Of a stretch of 64,000 nucleotides of DNA, positions 41,753 to 50,396 are shown in pieces (within the stretch, counting starts at the first letter, position 1; each line of letters starts with the position of its first letter). The notes under the pieces are model-generated. The model was not told the origin of the DNA and made no database searches. It saw nothing but the letters and a program-made list of their open reading frames with translations. Origin of the DNA: AC-32 sp963728765 (GTDB taxonomy: Bacteria > Actinomycetota > Thermoleophilia > Gaiellales > Gaiellaceae); contig CAVSKX010000004.1 of the NCBI GenBank assembly GCA_963728765.1, positions 124,001 to 188,000 on the forward strand, read 5' to 3'. The position numbers and the translations under genes are program-made.

Positions 41753-42321
41753 GCCACGGGGCGCCCTTTCGTCACCAGCCCGACCACCGCCAGGACGACG
41801 GCGATCCCGGCCACGATCAGCGCGATGATCGAAAGCGTCGAGCTCGAGCCGCCACCGAGCGAGGAGACGCCCTCGATGCGCGGCGCGGGCGTGTCGGAGC
41901 TCTCCGATCCGCTCCAGTCGACGACCTTGCCGCTCGAGTACGTCTGCCGTACCGGAGCCTCGATCGTCTTTTCGGAGTCGAGGCTGCCGTTGAAACGGAA
42001 GACGGCGTCCTCGTCGGTTGGCACCTTCCCGCCACTCCATGTGACCTTCTGGATCACGCGCTCCTCGCCGGAGCCGCTCGCCTCCTCGTTCCGGGTCCAG
42101 CCCGGGGTGGGCTCGAACGAGTCGATGGAGAGCCCGTCGGGCACGGTCAGCTCGATCTCGGTGGTCGTCGCGCCTTCCTCCTCGGTGGGCACAGACAGGG
42201 TGAACTGCTGGGCGACCTTCGCCTTGGCGACGGGCGGGCTCAGGATCGCGTGCCCGAACGCGGGGCTCGCGAACACAAGCGTGACCGCGGCCGCCGCGGC
42301 GGCAAGCAGGGCGGTTCTCAT
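41749..42321 (-). CDS. YcnI-like copper-binding membrane-anchored protein
   Basis: A 190-residue DUF1775/YcnI protein. The signal peptide ends at FG, leaving mature N-terminal His (HAILSPPVAKAKVAQQFTLSVPTEE), the Cu(II) brace of this family. The cupin-like beta domain follows (GLSIDSFEPTPGWTR; VTWSGGKVPTDEDAVF), then a C-terminal membrane anchor (STLSIIALIVAGIAVVLAVVGLV). It has a good Shine-Dalgarno (GGGAG) and overlaps CopC-CopD. YcnI is thought to act as an extracellular copper chaperone. Confidence 0.9.
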   Translation of the reverse strand: MRTALLAAAAAAVTLVFASPAFGHAILSPPVAKAKVAQQFTLSVPTEEEGATTTEIELTVPDGLSIDSFEPTPGWTRNEEASGSGEERVIQKVTWSGGKVPTDEDAVFRFNGSLDSEKTIEAPVRQTYSSGKVVDWSGSESSDTPAPRIEGVSSLGGGSSSTLSIIALIVAGIAVVLAVVGLVTKGRPVA

Positions 42322-42349
42322 TGGGCTCCCTTCTTCGCTGGGTCCGGGG

Positions 42350-42964
42350 TCAGCCCGGGAGCGGCGGCGCGCGCGGCTGCGGCCGCGCCGTGAGGGTGCG
42401 CGCCACGGGCGTGCCGGGCGCTACGAAGCGGAGCGGGAGGGGGAGCGAGACGAGCGCGTGGCGTTGCAACTCGCGGACGACCGCGCGCATCCACGCGAGC
42501 ACGTGCCCGCCCGCCTCGGCGAGAGTGGCCGCCAAAAGCGCGAGGGCGGCCAGCAACGGGATCGCGTTCCGGTGCACCGGGCCGAACAGGCACGAGAGTC
42601 CATGGAAGCCGAGGCCGGCCCGCCAGTGAAGGTACGACTCGAAGAGCGCGAACGCGACGGAGCTCGTGACGTAGAGGGCGACGGTGCGGACGGCCAGCCG
42701 TCGCAGCCGCAGCTTCGGGGCGACGCACTCGGGTCGGAGCCGCGCGCGCTCGCGGACGCCGAGCGACGCGAGCCAGACGACCGCGGTCGAGGCCGCCAGG
42801 GCGAGGCCGAGCGAGACGAGCGTCACCGTCACGAGGCTCGGCCCGCCGGCCGAGTGCTCGAGCACGCGCGCGAGTGGGCTCGGCGCCAACGCGTACGCGA
42901 GCCAGCGGGCCGTCAGGACGAGCAGCGCGACCGTCCCTGCCCAGAGCGCGAGTCGTGGTTTCAT
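42350..42964 (-). CDS. Polytopic membrane protein of unknown function
   Basis: A 204-residue protein with about four membrane helices: LALWAGTVALLVLTARWLAYAL, LVTVTLVSLGLALAASTAVVWLA, a helix around VALYVTSSVAFALFESYLHW, and AIPLLAALALLAATLAEAGGHVLAW. Single Cys and several His (YLHW, FHGL, GPVHRN) in loops could bind metal. ATG 42964 overlaps the upstream lipoprotein stop by four bases. It lies inside the copper run and is likely part of it; no family recognised. Confidence 0.7.
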   Translation of the reverse strand: MKPRLALWAGTVALLVLTARWLAYALAPSPLARVLEHSAGGPSLVTVTLVSLGLALAASTAVVWLASLGVRERARLRPECVAPKLRLRRLAVRTVALYVTSSVAFALFESYLHWRAGLGFHGLSCLFGPVHRNAIPLLAALALLAATLAEAGGHVLAWMRAVVRELQRHALVSLPLPLRFVAPGTPVARTLTARPQPRAPPLPG

Positions 42965-43797
42965 CGAACGTGCAGCGTAAACGGCGCCGTGACGATTCGC
43001 CCGCGGTCGCGGAACTGCAGGAACAGGCGCCAGGTCCCTGCCACCGGCAGCAGCAGGCCGACGTTCAGCTTGCCGGGGCCGGCGGGGCGGCCGACGACGC
43101 TCGAGCCTCCGAGGACGCTCGAGCACCCCGGTGTGGCCGGACCGCAGATGTGCGTGTGGAAATAGTCGAGTGAGCCCGCGCGGAAGAAGACCGCGTGCGC
43201 GAGCGCGCCGTACCAAGGGTGGAACACGACTGGTTTCCCCTGCGGGTCGGTCACCGTCGCCTTCAGCGTCGTCGCCTCGATCGCGTGGATCCGGGGCGGC
43301 GTCCTCAGCACGAACGTGTATCCGCCGACCTGCTGGCGCGCCTGGAACGGCGGCAGCGGCTGTGGTTTGTAGGCCCCGCCGACGCGAACGTCGGTGTGGA
43401 GCTGGAAGTTCCGCGGCGCGCCTTTTGCCGCGGGGTAGGCGTCGACCAGCACGCGGTACGGTCCCGGCGCCGGAAAGTCGACCGTCTCGGCGACGCGCCC
43501 GTTCGGCGCGACCGGCGGGTGCTTGTGGATGATCACGCCGAGGTCGTGGCGGACGATGATCAGGTGGATCCCGGTGTGCGGCCCCGCCCCGCGGCGGTAG
43601 TCCACCAGCGCCGACCCCGAAGGCTGCCGGATCGCGAACGATAGCGTCACGGGCCCCGGGTGCGCGATCCGCAGCGGCTTCACGCCGGTGAGCTCGTACG
43701 TCCGGGCGGGAGCGATGGTGGGCGCGCCCAGCCGCGACGACGAGCCGCAGCCGGCGACGAGCACGACTGCGCAGCACACGGTCAGGAAGCGCCCCAT
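42961..43797 (-). CDS. Histidine-rich exported lipoprotein
   Basis: A 278-residue lipoprotein (lipobox LVAGC, Cys17). Contains GIHLIIVRHDLGVIIHKHPPV and later ALAHAVFF and YFHTHICGP, giving clusters of His suited to metal binding, in a two-domain beta fold (TVDFPAPGPYRVLVDAYP; GTWRLFLQFRDRG). Such proteins occur with CtaG, YcnI and CopC/CopD genes. First gene of the leftward copper operon; it is divergent from the CtaG genes. Confidence 0.75.
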   Translation of the reverse strand: MGRFLTVCCAVVLVAGCGSSSRLGAPTIAPARTYELTGVKPLRIAHPGPVTLSFAIRQPSGSALVDYRRGAGPHTGIHLIIVRHDLGVIIHKHPPVAPNGRVAETVDFPAPGPYRVLVDAYPAAKGAPRNFQLHTDVRVGGAYKPQPLPPFQARQQVGGYTFVLRTPPRIHAIEATTLKATVTDPQGKPVVFHPWYGALAHAVFFRAGSLDYFHTHICGPATPGCSSVLGGSSVVGRPAGPGKLNVGLLLPVAGTWRLFLQFRDRGRIVTAPFTLHVR

Positions 43798-43840
43798 CCA
43801 CCCGGAGGATCACGATCCCTGGGCGCCAGTGTCAAACGGT

Positions 43841-43846
43841 TACCCT
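43841..43846 (+). promoter_or_regulatory. -10 box for first CtaG gene
   Basis: TACCCT ends nine bases before GTG 43856, selecting that start over upstream alternatives. Confidence 0.45.
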
Positions 43847-43855
43847 GACGCAGCG

Positions 43856-44662
43856 GTGCCGCTAGCCCATTCCTCCGCGTCCTGGGAGACACCGCCCGCG
43901 GTAATCGTGGGCGCGGCGCTCGCGGCCGTGCTGTTCGCCCAGGCGTTCGTGCGGCTGCGCCGCCGCCGGCCCGACCATGCGCCCTGGAGCCGCGCCGTGC
44001 TGTTCGCGGCCGGGCTCGCGCTGCTCGTGCTGCCCCTCGTCTCGCCGCTCGACCACGTCGGCGACGAGGAGCTGCTCTCCGCGCACATGCTCCAGCACGT
44101 CCTGATCGGCGACGCCGCGCCCGCGCTGATTGTCGTCGCCGTCCGCGGGCCGTTGCTCTTCTTCCTGCTGCCGCCGCTGCTGCTGCGGCCGCTGGCGGCG
44201 TTCCGGCCGCTGCGCGCTCTCCTCTCGTTCCTCTTGGTCCCCTTGGTCAGCCTGGGGATCTGGGCGGTCGCGTTCCTCGCATGGCACGTCCCCGCCGCCT
44301 ACGACTACGCGGCCGCGCACCCGCTCGTGCACGACCTCGAGCACCTGAGTTTCATCCTCGCCGGGTTCCTCGCGTGGACGCAGCTCGTCGACCCGGCCCG
44401 CCACGGGCGCCTGAATCGCCCCCAGCGCGTGTTCTTTGCGCTCGCGATGCTGGTGATTTCGCAGCCGCTGGTCGACGCGCTGCTCTTCACGGCGCCTGCC
44501 TACGACCGCTACACCGGGGCGCACGGGCTTTCGGCGCAGACCGACCAGCGGCTCGCAGGCGCGGTGATGATGGTCGAGCAGCTACTCGCCCTCGGCGTGT
44601 GCGTCGCGCTGCTCCTGCGGCCGTATGTCCTGGAGCGACTGCGCAGGCCGGCGTTCACGTGA
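43856..44662 (+). CDS. CtaG (caa3-type) cytochrome oxidase assembly protein, copy 1
   Basis: A 268-residue membrane protein of the CtaG_Bacillus/caa3 family with about seven helices. Conserved His/Met features: SPLDHVGDEELLSAHMLQHVLIGD, AWHVPAAYDYA, HDLEHLSFILAGFLAW, and QPLVDALLF. These residues match family positions thought to handle copper for the Cu(A)/Cu(B) sites. Overlaps copy 2 by four bases. Confidence 0.88.
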   Translation: MPLAHSSASWETPPAVIVGAALAAVLFAQAFVRLRRRRPDHAPWSRAVLFAAGLALLVLPLVSPLDHVGDEELLSAHMLQHVLIGDAAPALIVVAVRGPLLFFLLPPLLLRPLAAFRPLRALLSFLLVPLVSLGIWAVAFLAWHVPAAYDYAAAHPLVHDLEHLSFILAGFLAWTQLVDPARHGRLNRPQRVFFALAMLVISQPLVDALLFTAPAYDRYTGAHGLSAQTDQRLAGAVMMVEQLLALGVCVALLLRPYVLERLRRPAFT

Positions 44663-45432
44663 GCGCGCCCGCCTCGACGTCGTTCAGCTTCGAGCCGCTC
44701 TTCGTCGTGCTTGCCGCGGCGGCGCTTTGGGGGTACGTGCGGCTTGCGCGGACGGTCGAGCGCCCGTCGGGGTTCCGCGCCACCCTCTTCGGGCTGGGGC
44801 TCGTCCTCGTCGTGGTCCCGCTGAACTCGCCGCTGGAGACGATCGCGATTCACTACCTGCTCGTCGTCCACCTACTGCAGAACGTGATGATCGCCGACTG
44901 GGCGCCGCCGCTGCTCGTGCTCGGCCTCACGCCCGCCATGCGGGCTGCCGTCGCCGAGCGCGGAGGCCGCTGGCTCGCGCTCCTGACGCGGCCACGGTTC
45001 GCGCTGCCGTTCTGGCTCTTCGTCTGGTACGGCGTCCACCTCCCGGCCTTCTACGACTACGCGCTGCGACACCCGTGGCTACTGAACGTCGAGCATCTGC
45101 TCCTGCTCATCGCAGGGCTCATGTTCTGGTGGCCGGTGTTCTCCGAGTTGCCACAGCGGCTATCCAGCGCGGTGAAGCTCGTCTACCTCGGCGCGGCGTA
45201 CGTGGGCTCCGCGTTCCTCTCGCTGGCGTTGATCTTCTCTGCGAGCGCGTTCTACGGCTTCTACGAGGCGGCGCCGCGGCTGTGGGGGCTGAGCGCCGAG
45301 AAGGACCAGAACCTCGGCGGGATCCTGATGAACGGCGAGCAGATGATCGTCTTCTTCGCTGCGCTGTCGTACTTCCTGATGCGGCTGCTGTCGGAGGAGG
45401 AAGAGGCCCAGCGGGCGCTCGAGGGCCGATGA
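44659..45432 (+). CDS. CtaG (caa3-type) assembly protein, copy 2
   Basis: A 257-residue paralogue of the gene before it: SPLETIAIHYLLVVHLLQNVMIADWAPP corresponds to the HMLQH region, then YGVHLPAFYDYA, NVEHLLLLIAGLMFWWPV and the same C-terminal DQNLGGILMNGEQMIV. Note that HMLQH is HLLQN here, so one potential ligand His is changed, suggesting the copies have diverged. GTG 44659 overlaps copy 1. Confidence 0.88.
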   Translation: MSAPASTSFSFEPLFVVLAAAALWGYVRLARTVERPSGFRATLFGLGLVLVVVPLNSPLETIAIHYLLVVHLLQNVMIADWAPPLLVLGLTPAMRAAVAERGGRWLALLTRPRFALPFWLFVWYGVHLPAFYDYALRHPWLLNVEHLLLLIAGLMFWWPVFSELPQRLSSAVKLVYLGAAYVGSAFLSLALIFSASAFYGFYEAAPRLWGLSAEKDQNLGGILMNGEQMIVFFAALSYFLMRLLSEEEEAQRALEGR

Positions 45433-46061
45433 GACGCCTTCTCCTTGTCGCGGCGGTGGCCGCGCTCGTCGCCGTCCCGGCTGCGCGGGCAAACGGCGAC
45501 CCGGCGAGCGACGTCCTGATCACGAACCAGGTCTACATCGGGCCGGAGGTGCCGCTCTCGAACTCCGATCGCGACGCGTTGGTCAAGACCGTGGCGGCGG
45601 CGAACGAGCGCGGCTACCCCATCCGTGTCGCGCTGATCGCGTTCACATCGGACCTCGGCACCGCCGTCAGCCTCTGGGGCCATCCCGAGGACTACGCGAA
45701 GTTCCTGGGGAGCGAGCTCGCGTTCGTCTACACGAAGCGGCTGCTGATCACGATGCCGTCCGGGTTCGGCATCTACCACGGGCGCAAGCCGGTAGCGAAG
45801 GAGCAGCGTGCCCTCGAGCGCATTCCGCCCGGGAAGACGCCGGGCGCGCTCGCGCAATCGACCACCCGCGCCGTCCGCACCCTGGCTGCCTCGGAGGGCA
45901 TCACGCTGCCGACGTTCGAGCACAAGAGCACCGCGACCCGCGACCGCCTGCTGATCGCCGCCGCTGGCGTGTTCTTCCTGCTGATCGTGCTCGTGCCGGG
46001 GCGGTGGCTTAGGCGCGCGCGCGGCCGCGGGGCCGTCAAAGACCCAGGTGCCGCGCGATGA
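45429..46061 (+). CDS. Membrane-anchored TPM-domain-like protein
   Basis: A 210-residue protein with a signal peptide (VAAVAALVAVPAARA), a mid domain (YIGPEVPLSNSDRDALVKTVAAANERGYPIRVALI; GHPEDYAKFLGSELAFVYTKRLLITMPSGFGIY) resembling TPM/YgcG-like phosphatase domains, and a membrane helix (LLIAAAGVFFLLIVLV) before a basic tail. ATG 45429 overlaps the CtaG stop. The last eight codons lie on antisense remnants of an acyl-CoA dehydrogenase end, so the original C-terminus was probably different. Confidence 0.75.
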   Translation: MRRLLLVAAVAALVAVPAARANGDPASDVLITNQVYIGPEVPLSNSDRDALVKTVAAANERGYPIRVALIAFTSDLGTAVSLWGHPEDYAKFLGSELAFVYTKRLLITMPSGFGIYHGRKPVAKEQRALERIPPGKTPGALAQSTTRAVRTLAASEGITLPTFEHKSTATRDRLLIAAAGVFFLLIVLVPGRWLRRARGRGAVKDPGAAR

Positions 46062-46073
46062 CCATGCGCTGGT
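46036..46073 (-). pseudogene. Relic 3' end of a second acyl-CoA dehydrogenase
   Basis: Minus strand reads QRMVIARHLGL then TGA, identical at protein level to the last eleven residues of the intact acyl-CoA dehydrogenase at 46136, but with different codons. Nothing more of the gene is left. It points to deletion of a tandem paralogue. Confidence 0.65.
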
Positions 46074-46089
46074 GCCTTTGCACGCCCGA

Positions 46090-46107
46090 GCCAGACTGAA
46101 GTCTGGC
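46090..46107. terminator. Bidirectional hairpin between convergent genes
   Basis: Perfect eight-base stem GCCAGACT-GA-AGTCTGGC in the gap between the TPM-like gene and acyl-CoA dehydrogenase; also GTGC-CTTT-GCAC just before it. No T-run, as is common at this GC content. Confidence 0.55.
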
Positions 46108-46135
46108 ACGGGATTGCCGGGATCACGAAGTCCTG

Positions 46136-47269
46136 CTAGAGGCCCAGGTGGCGGGCGATGACCATTCTTTGGACTTCGTTGGTGCCCTCGCCGATCTCCA
46201 GGATCTTCTGGTCGCGGTAGAGCCGCGCGATCGCCGACTCCTCCATGAACCCGTAGCCGCCGTGGATCTGCAGCGCCGCGTTCGCCGCGCGGTGTGACAG
46301 CTCGCCCGTGTAGAGCTTCGCCATCGCAGCCTCCTTCGCGAACGGGCGCCCCTCGTCCTTGAGCCACGCCGCCTTGTAGGTCAGCGCGCGGCCGGCCTCG
46401 ATCTCGACCGCCATGTCCGCCAGCTGGAACTGCACCGCCTGGAACTTCGAGATCGGCTTGCCGAACTGCTCGCGTTCCTTCGCGTAGGCGAAGGCGAGGT
46501 CGTAGCAGCCCTGGGCGAGCCCGACCCCCATCGCCGCGACCGAGATGCGGCCGCCGTCGAGGATCTCCAGGAACTGCGCGAACCCCTTGCCGCGCTCGCC
46601 GAGCAGGTTCCCCTCCGGAACCGCGCAGTCGCGGAACGAGAGCTCCCGCGTGTCCGATGCGCGCCAGCCGAGCTTCTCCATCGGCGGCGAGATCTCGTAG
46701 CCGGGCGCGCCGTTCGCGACGATCAGGTTCGAGATCTCGTCGTCGCCCGTACGCGCCGTGATGGTCACGCAGGCCGTGATGTCGGTGCCCGCGTTGGTGA
46801 TGAAGATCTTCGAGCCGTTGACGACCCACTCGCCGTCGCGCAGGTCCGCGGTCGTGCGCGAGGCCGCGGCGTCCGACCCCGCACCTGGCTCGGTCAGCCC
46901 GAAGGCCGCCAGCTTCCGGCCGGACGCGAGGTCCGGCAGCCACTCGCGCTTCTGCTCCTCCGTCCCGAAGAGCAGGATCGGCATCGTCCCGAGGGAGGTG
47001 TGCGCGGCCACCGTGATCGCCACGGACGAGTCGATCCGCGTCAGCTCCTCGACTGCGATCGCGTACGAGAGCGTGTCGGTGCCCGCGCCTTCGTACTCCT
47101 CGGGCACGGGCATGCCCATCAGGCCGAGCTCGGCCAGCTCTGCCACCAGCTCGTAGGGGAACCGGTGCTCGCGGTCGAGCTCGGCGGCGACCGGAGCGAC
47201 GCGCTGCTCCGCGAACTCGCGGACTGTCGAGCGGACGAGCTCGTGCTCGGGCGAGAGGTCGAAGTTCAC
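46136..47269 (-). CDS. Acyl-CoA dehydrogenase
   Basis: FAD enzyme of 377 residues introducing an alpha-beta double bond into acyl-CoAs and feeding electrons to ETF. Motifs: FGLTEPGAGSDAAASRTTA (flavin/substrate), GGRISVAAMGVGLAQG, ALQIHGGYGFMEESAIARLYRDQKI and the end IGEGTNEVQRMVIARHLGL, where the Glu of GEGT is the usual catalytic base position in short/medium-chain enzymes. Branched-chain (isovaleryl- or isobutyryl-CoA) substrate is plausible given methylcrotonyl-carboxylase-type genes nearby. Start GTG 47269 is five bases after pepA. Confidence 0.93.
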   Translation of the reverse strand: MNFDLSPEHELVRSTVREFAEQRVAPVAAELDREHRFPYELVAELAELGLMGMPVPEEYEGAGTDTLSYAIAVEELTRIDSSVAITVAAHTSLGTMPILLFGTEEQKREWLPDLASGRKLAAFGLTEPGAGSDAAASRTTADLRDGEWVVNGSKIFITNAGTDITACVTITARTGDDEISNLIVANGAPGYEISPPMEKLGWRASDTRELSFRDCAVPEGNLLGERGKGFAQFLEILDGGRISVAAMGVGLAQGCYDLAFAYAKEREQFGKPISKFQAVQFQLADMAVEIEAGRALTYKAAWLKDEGRPFAKEAAMAKLYTGELSHRAANAALQIHGGYGFMEESAIARLYRDQKILEIGEGTNEVQRMVIARHLGL

Positions 47270-47274
47270 GGCAT

Positions 47275-48762
47275 CTACGCCGACAGACGTGAGGCGAGCT
47301 CGACGATCAGGCGAACGCCGTAGCCCGTGCCGCCGCGCTGGCTGAGGTAGTCGCCGCGCGACCGCTCGAGGAAGGCCGGGCCCGCGATGTCACCGTGCGC
47401 CCACGGCCCTTCGCCGGCGAATTCCTCGAGGAACGCCGCCGCCAGGACCGCGCCGGCCTGGCGCAGGTCGGACGAGTTCTTCATGTCGGCGTAGACGGAG
47501 TCGACGTAGCGGCGGTAGCGCGGGTGCATCGGGAACGGCCAGGCGTGGTCGCCGCTCGCCTCGCCGGCCTCGACGATCCGGTCCCGCCACGAGTCCTCGT
47601 TCGCGAAGAACCCTGCGTAGAAGTCGCCCAGCGCGACCTCCATCGCACCGGTGAGCGTGGCGAGATCGAGGATGTGCGTCGCGCCCTGGCCGCGCGCGTA
47701 CCAGAGCGCGTCGGCGAGGACGAGCCGACCCTCGGCGTCGGTGTTCGTGACCTCGATCGTCTTGCCGTTGGCGGCCGTGATGATGTCGCCCGGCCGGTAG
47801 GCGCGCCCGCTCGGCATGTTCTCGGTCGCGCCGGCGACCGTGACGACCCGCAGGGGCAGCCCGAGCTCGGCGATCGCGCCGGTTGCCTCGAGCACGGCAG
47901 CGCCGCCGGCCATGTCGCCCTTCATGTCCTCCATGTGCAGCGACGGCTTGAGCGAGATCCCGCCGGTGTCGAAGGTGACGGCCTTGCCGACGAGCCCGAG
48001 GACGAGGTCGGTGCGCGCCGGCGACGGCGGGTCGTAGCGCAGCACCACCAGGCGGGGCGGGTTGTCGCTTCCCTGCGCGACCGCCCCGAGCGCGCCCATG
48101 CCCTGCGCGCGAATCTCGTCCGGCCCGAGCGCTTCCGCGGTCAGGTGCTCGACCGACGCGGCGATCTCCTGCGCCCGCTCGGCCAGCCGCTCCGGCGTGG
48201 CCTCGTTCGGCGGGCTGTTGACCAGGTCGCGCGCCCGGTTCGTCCATTCGGCGATGGTGGCCGCCCGCGCCGCGGCCTCGTCGAGGCCGTCCGCCTCGCC
48301 GCACAGCACGAGCGTCTCGACCTTCGTCCGCTCGCCCTCGCCCTTCCAGCGAGCCGGGTCGTAGCCGCCGAGCACTGTTCCGTCCACGAGTGCGCGGGCC
48401 TGCTCGGCGGGCGAGAGCGGGAGGGAGTCGTCGATCACCCACGCGATCCGCTTCGCGAACTCGCCCGATGCGTGCACGACGGCGGCGGCGGCCGTGCGCA
48501 GCGCGTCGGCGTCGACGCGCTCGCGCGGCCCGACTCCGGCGCCGGCGACGCGCGCGGCCCCGAGCTTGCCGTCGACGTGCACGACGGCGGCGCGACCGAT
48601 CTCGTCCCTCAACTCGCCCTGGTCCGCAAGCCGCGCCAGCAGGCCGTCGAGCGGGCCGTCCAACCGGGCGAGCGCGCCGTCTCCGGCACCCGCCGCCAGC
48701 GGAACAGCGAGGACGTCGGCCTCCACCTGCTCGGGCGCAACCGCCTGAACCTCGACCTGCAT
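47275..48762 (-). CDS. pepA: Leucyl aminopeptidase (M17)
   Basis: Hexameric zinc/manganese exopeptidase removing N-terminal Leu and other residues. 495 residues with the C-terminal catalytic domain: VGKAVTFDTGGISLKPSLHMEDMKGDMAGGA (metal Lys/Asp and loop), and the signature NTDAEGRLVLADAL. The N-terminal domain is divergent as usual. TAGCAT (48772-48777, minus) nine bases upstream of ATG 48762 indicates a leaderless promoter. Runs into the acyl-CoA dehydrogenase gene. Confidence 0.94.
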   Translation of the reverse strand: MQVEVQAVAPEQVEADVLAVPLAAGAGDGALARLDGPLDGLLARLADQGELRDEIGRAAVVHVDGKLGAARVAGAGVGPRERVDADALRTAAAAVVHASGEFAKRIAWVIDDSLPLSPAEQARALVDGTVLGGYDPARWKGEGERTKVETLVLCGEADGLDEAAARAATIAEWTNRARDLVNSPPNEATPERLAERAQEIAASVEHLTAEALGPDEIRAQGMGALGAVAQGSDNPPRLVVLRYDPPSPARTDLVLGLVGKAVTFDTGGISLKPSLHMEDMKGDMAGGAAVLEATGAIAELGLPLRVVTVAGATENMPSGRAYRPGDIITAANGKTIEVTNTDAEGRLVLADALWYARGQGATHILDLATLTGAMEVALGDFYAGFFANEDSWRDRIVEAGEASGDHAWPFPMHPRYRRYVDSVYADMKNSSDLRQAGAVLAAAFLEEFAGEGPWAHGDIAGPAFLERSRGDYLSQRGGTGYGVRLIVELASRLSA

Positions 48763-48771
48763 CGCGGCGCG

Positions 48772-48777
48772 ATGCTA
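48772..48777 (-). promoter_or_regulatory. -10 box for leaderless pepA transcript
   Basis: TAGCAT on the minus strand, nine bases before ATG 48762. It lies back to back with the TAGGCT box of the next, divergent gene. Confidence 0.5.
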
Positions 48778-48791
48778 GCCGACCGCCTTCA

Positions 48792-48797
48792 TAGGCT
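48792..48797 (+). promoter_or_regulatory. -10 box for small helical protein gene
   Basis: TAGGCT ends eight bases before ATG 48806. Confidence 0.5.
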
Positions 48798-48805
48798 GCC
48801 GCACC

Positions 48806-49096
48806 ATGAGGGGTATTCACCCCGGGCGCCGTCGTGCCGATACCGCGTTCGTGGCGAGCGGCACGTCACTTCGGCCCCTGCGGCCTGCGCGGTTCCGGCG
48901 CAGCCGCACCCGCGCGAGCGCGGACGAGCTCGCGGCGAGGATCGCGAGCCTCGTCGCCGAGCGGCAGCGCCTCCGCGAGCGCGGTGCCGGCGACGCCTCG
49001 CTCGAGCGCAACCGGCTCCAGCTTGCCCGGGCGCAGTGGGAGCTCGGCCACGCGCTGATCGAGCGCAACCTCCCGGCGCAGCCGACGGCGGCCTAG
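48806..49096 (+). CDS. Small helical protein of unknown function
   Basis: A 96-residue protein with a basic, disordered first half and a helical C-terminus: ASADELAARIASLVAERQRLRERGAG, LERNRLQLARAQWELGHALIERNLP. The helices resemble a short coiled-coil hairpin. A leaderless promoter and clean stop support it being real; family unknown. It converges with the flavoprotein gene, sharing four bases. Confidence 0.6.
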   Translation: MRGIHPGRRRADTAFVASGTSLRPLRPARFRRSRTRASADELAARIASLVAERQRLRERGAGDASLERNRLQLARAQWELGHALIERNLPAQPTAA

Positions 49097-50304
49097 CGCT
49101 CGAGCTCCGACCAGCTCCCGTGCCCGGCCGGCGTCAACTCGACCTCGACCGGAAGCGCAGAGTCCCGCGCGGCATCCGGGAGCACCTGCGACAACCCGAG
49201 GCGCTCGGCCAGGAACGGCGCGAGATATCGGCCGACGATCTTCGCCGGGGGCCACCAGAGCGGCTCGGTGTCGATCGCGGAGACGCGTGCTCCGGCCTCG
49301 GCGCGCAGGAAGCGCGGCGCCATTCCGGTCAGCAGCAGCCCGCGCAGCACCGGCCTGAAGGGGCGCGGCTCGACCGAGGAACCGGCTCGCGCCGCGATGG
49401 CCTCTGCCGCCGCGTCGGCCTGCTGCGCGGCGACCCCGCCCTGCTTGAGCGGGAACGTCGTCGCATCGCCGGCCGCCCAGACGTCGATCTCGTCGCGGAC
49501 CCCACAATCGTCGTTCACGGGAATGAAGCCGCTTGCGTCGTGGAGCACTCCTGTGAGGCGCGGGCCCTCGAGCCGCGGCAGTGCGATCACGCGATCGGTC
49601 GGGATCACGCCTCCGGGCGCGGTGGAGAGCCCGCCGTCGGCAAACGCGAGCGGCGTCGTCGAGAGCGAGAGCTCGATCCCGCGCGCCTCCAGCAGCTCGC
49701 GGATTGCGTCGCTTGCGGTTTGGCCGAAGAGCGCGAGCGGCGCGTCCTCGGGAGTGACGATCGCGACCGAGACGTCGACCGCGCCTTCATCGACGAGGTA
49801 GGACCGTGTCAACAGTGCCAGCTCGTACAACGGCAGCGGCCACGTCGTGCTCGACGGAACAGCGAACGTGATGCGGTCGATCATCCCGGCGCCGGCGTCG
49901 GAAAGCACCTGCCGAAGCGCCGCTGCCTCGGTTGGGCCGCGGAAGCAAATCGCACCCGAGACGGCCGTGATCGGCACGGCACCCGGTGCGAGGAGCAGGA
50001 GGTCGAACGGGAGCTCGTCGCCTGCTGCCGTGCGGACGATGTGACGGTCGGAGTCGACGCGGGTCACGATCGCCTCGGTGAAGCCGGCGCCGGCCGCCTC
50101 TGCGAGGCGCTGCATGGGGAACGTGCGGACCTGTCCTGCGCCGAACGGCTCGGCGACGAGCAGCGGTCGGTAGACGAAGTTCTGATCGGGCGCGACGAGC
50201 TCGACGTCCACGAGCTCCTCCGCCAGCTCCTGCAGCGCCAGCGCTGCCTCGAGCGCGGCGACGCCGCCACCAACGATCACGACCTTGTTGAGCCCGGCTT
50301 CCAT
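49093..50304 (-). CDS. NAD(P)/FAD-dependent oxidoreductase (NDH-2/SQR-like)
   Basis: A 403-residue two-dinucleotide-binding flavoprotein. FAD loop VVIVGGGVAALEAALAL (8-24), a central ATG-like segment LLLLAPGAVPI, and the second FAD contact DVWAAGDATTFPLKQGG. Overall plan resembles sulfide:quinone oxidoreductase and type II NADH dehydrogenases, but the redox Cys pair expected in SQR (Cys in the first half plus one near the C-terminus) is not obvious: only Cys in AICF and DDCG are seen. Substrate uncertain. Start ATG 50304; the longer open frame upstream is discounted. Confidence 0.85.
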   Translation of the reverse strand: MEAGLNKVVIVGGGVAALEAALALQELAEELVDVELVAPDQNFVYRPLLVAEPFGAGQVRTFPMQRLAEAAGAGFTEAIVTRVDSDRHIVRTAAGDELPFDLLLLAPGAVPITAVSGAICFRGPTEAAALRQVLSDAGAGMIDRITFAVPSSTTWPLPLYELALLTRSYLVDEGAVDVSVAIVTPEDAPLALFGQTASDAIRELLEARGIELSLSTTPLAFADGGLSTAPGGVIPTDRVIALPRLEGPRLTGVLHDASGFIPVNDDCGVRDEIDVWAAGDATTFPLKQGGVAAQQADAAAEAIAARAGSSVEPRPFRPVLRGLLLTGMAPRFLRAEAGARVSAIDTEPLWWPPAKIVGRYLAPFLAERLGLSQVLPDAARDSALPVEVELTPAGHGSWSELER

Positions 50305-50396
50305 CGTCCACCTCCCGTCGTCACCAAGAGTGTGCGGTCGCGGACGCCGGGTTCCATCGGCATGATCCCCGATCCGGCTGCGGGGTTTTCCGCAGC

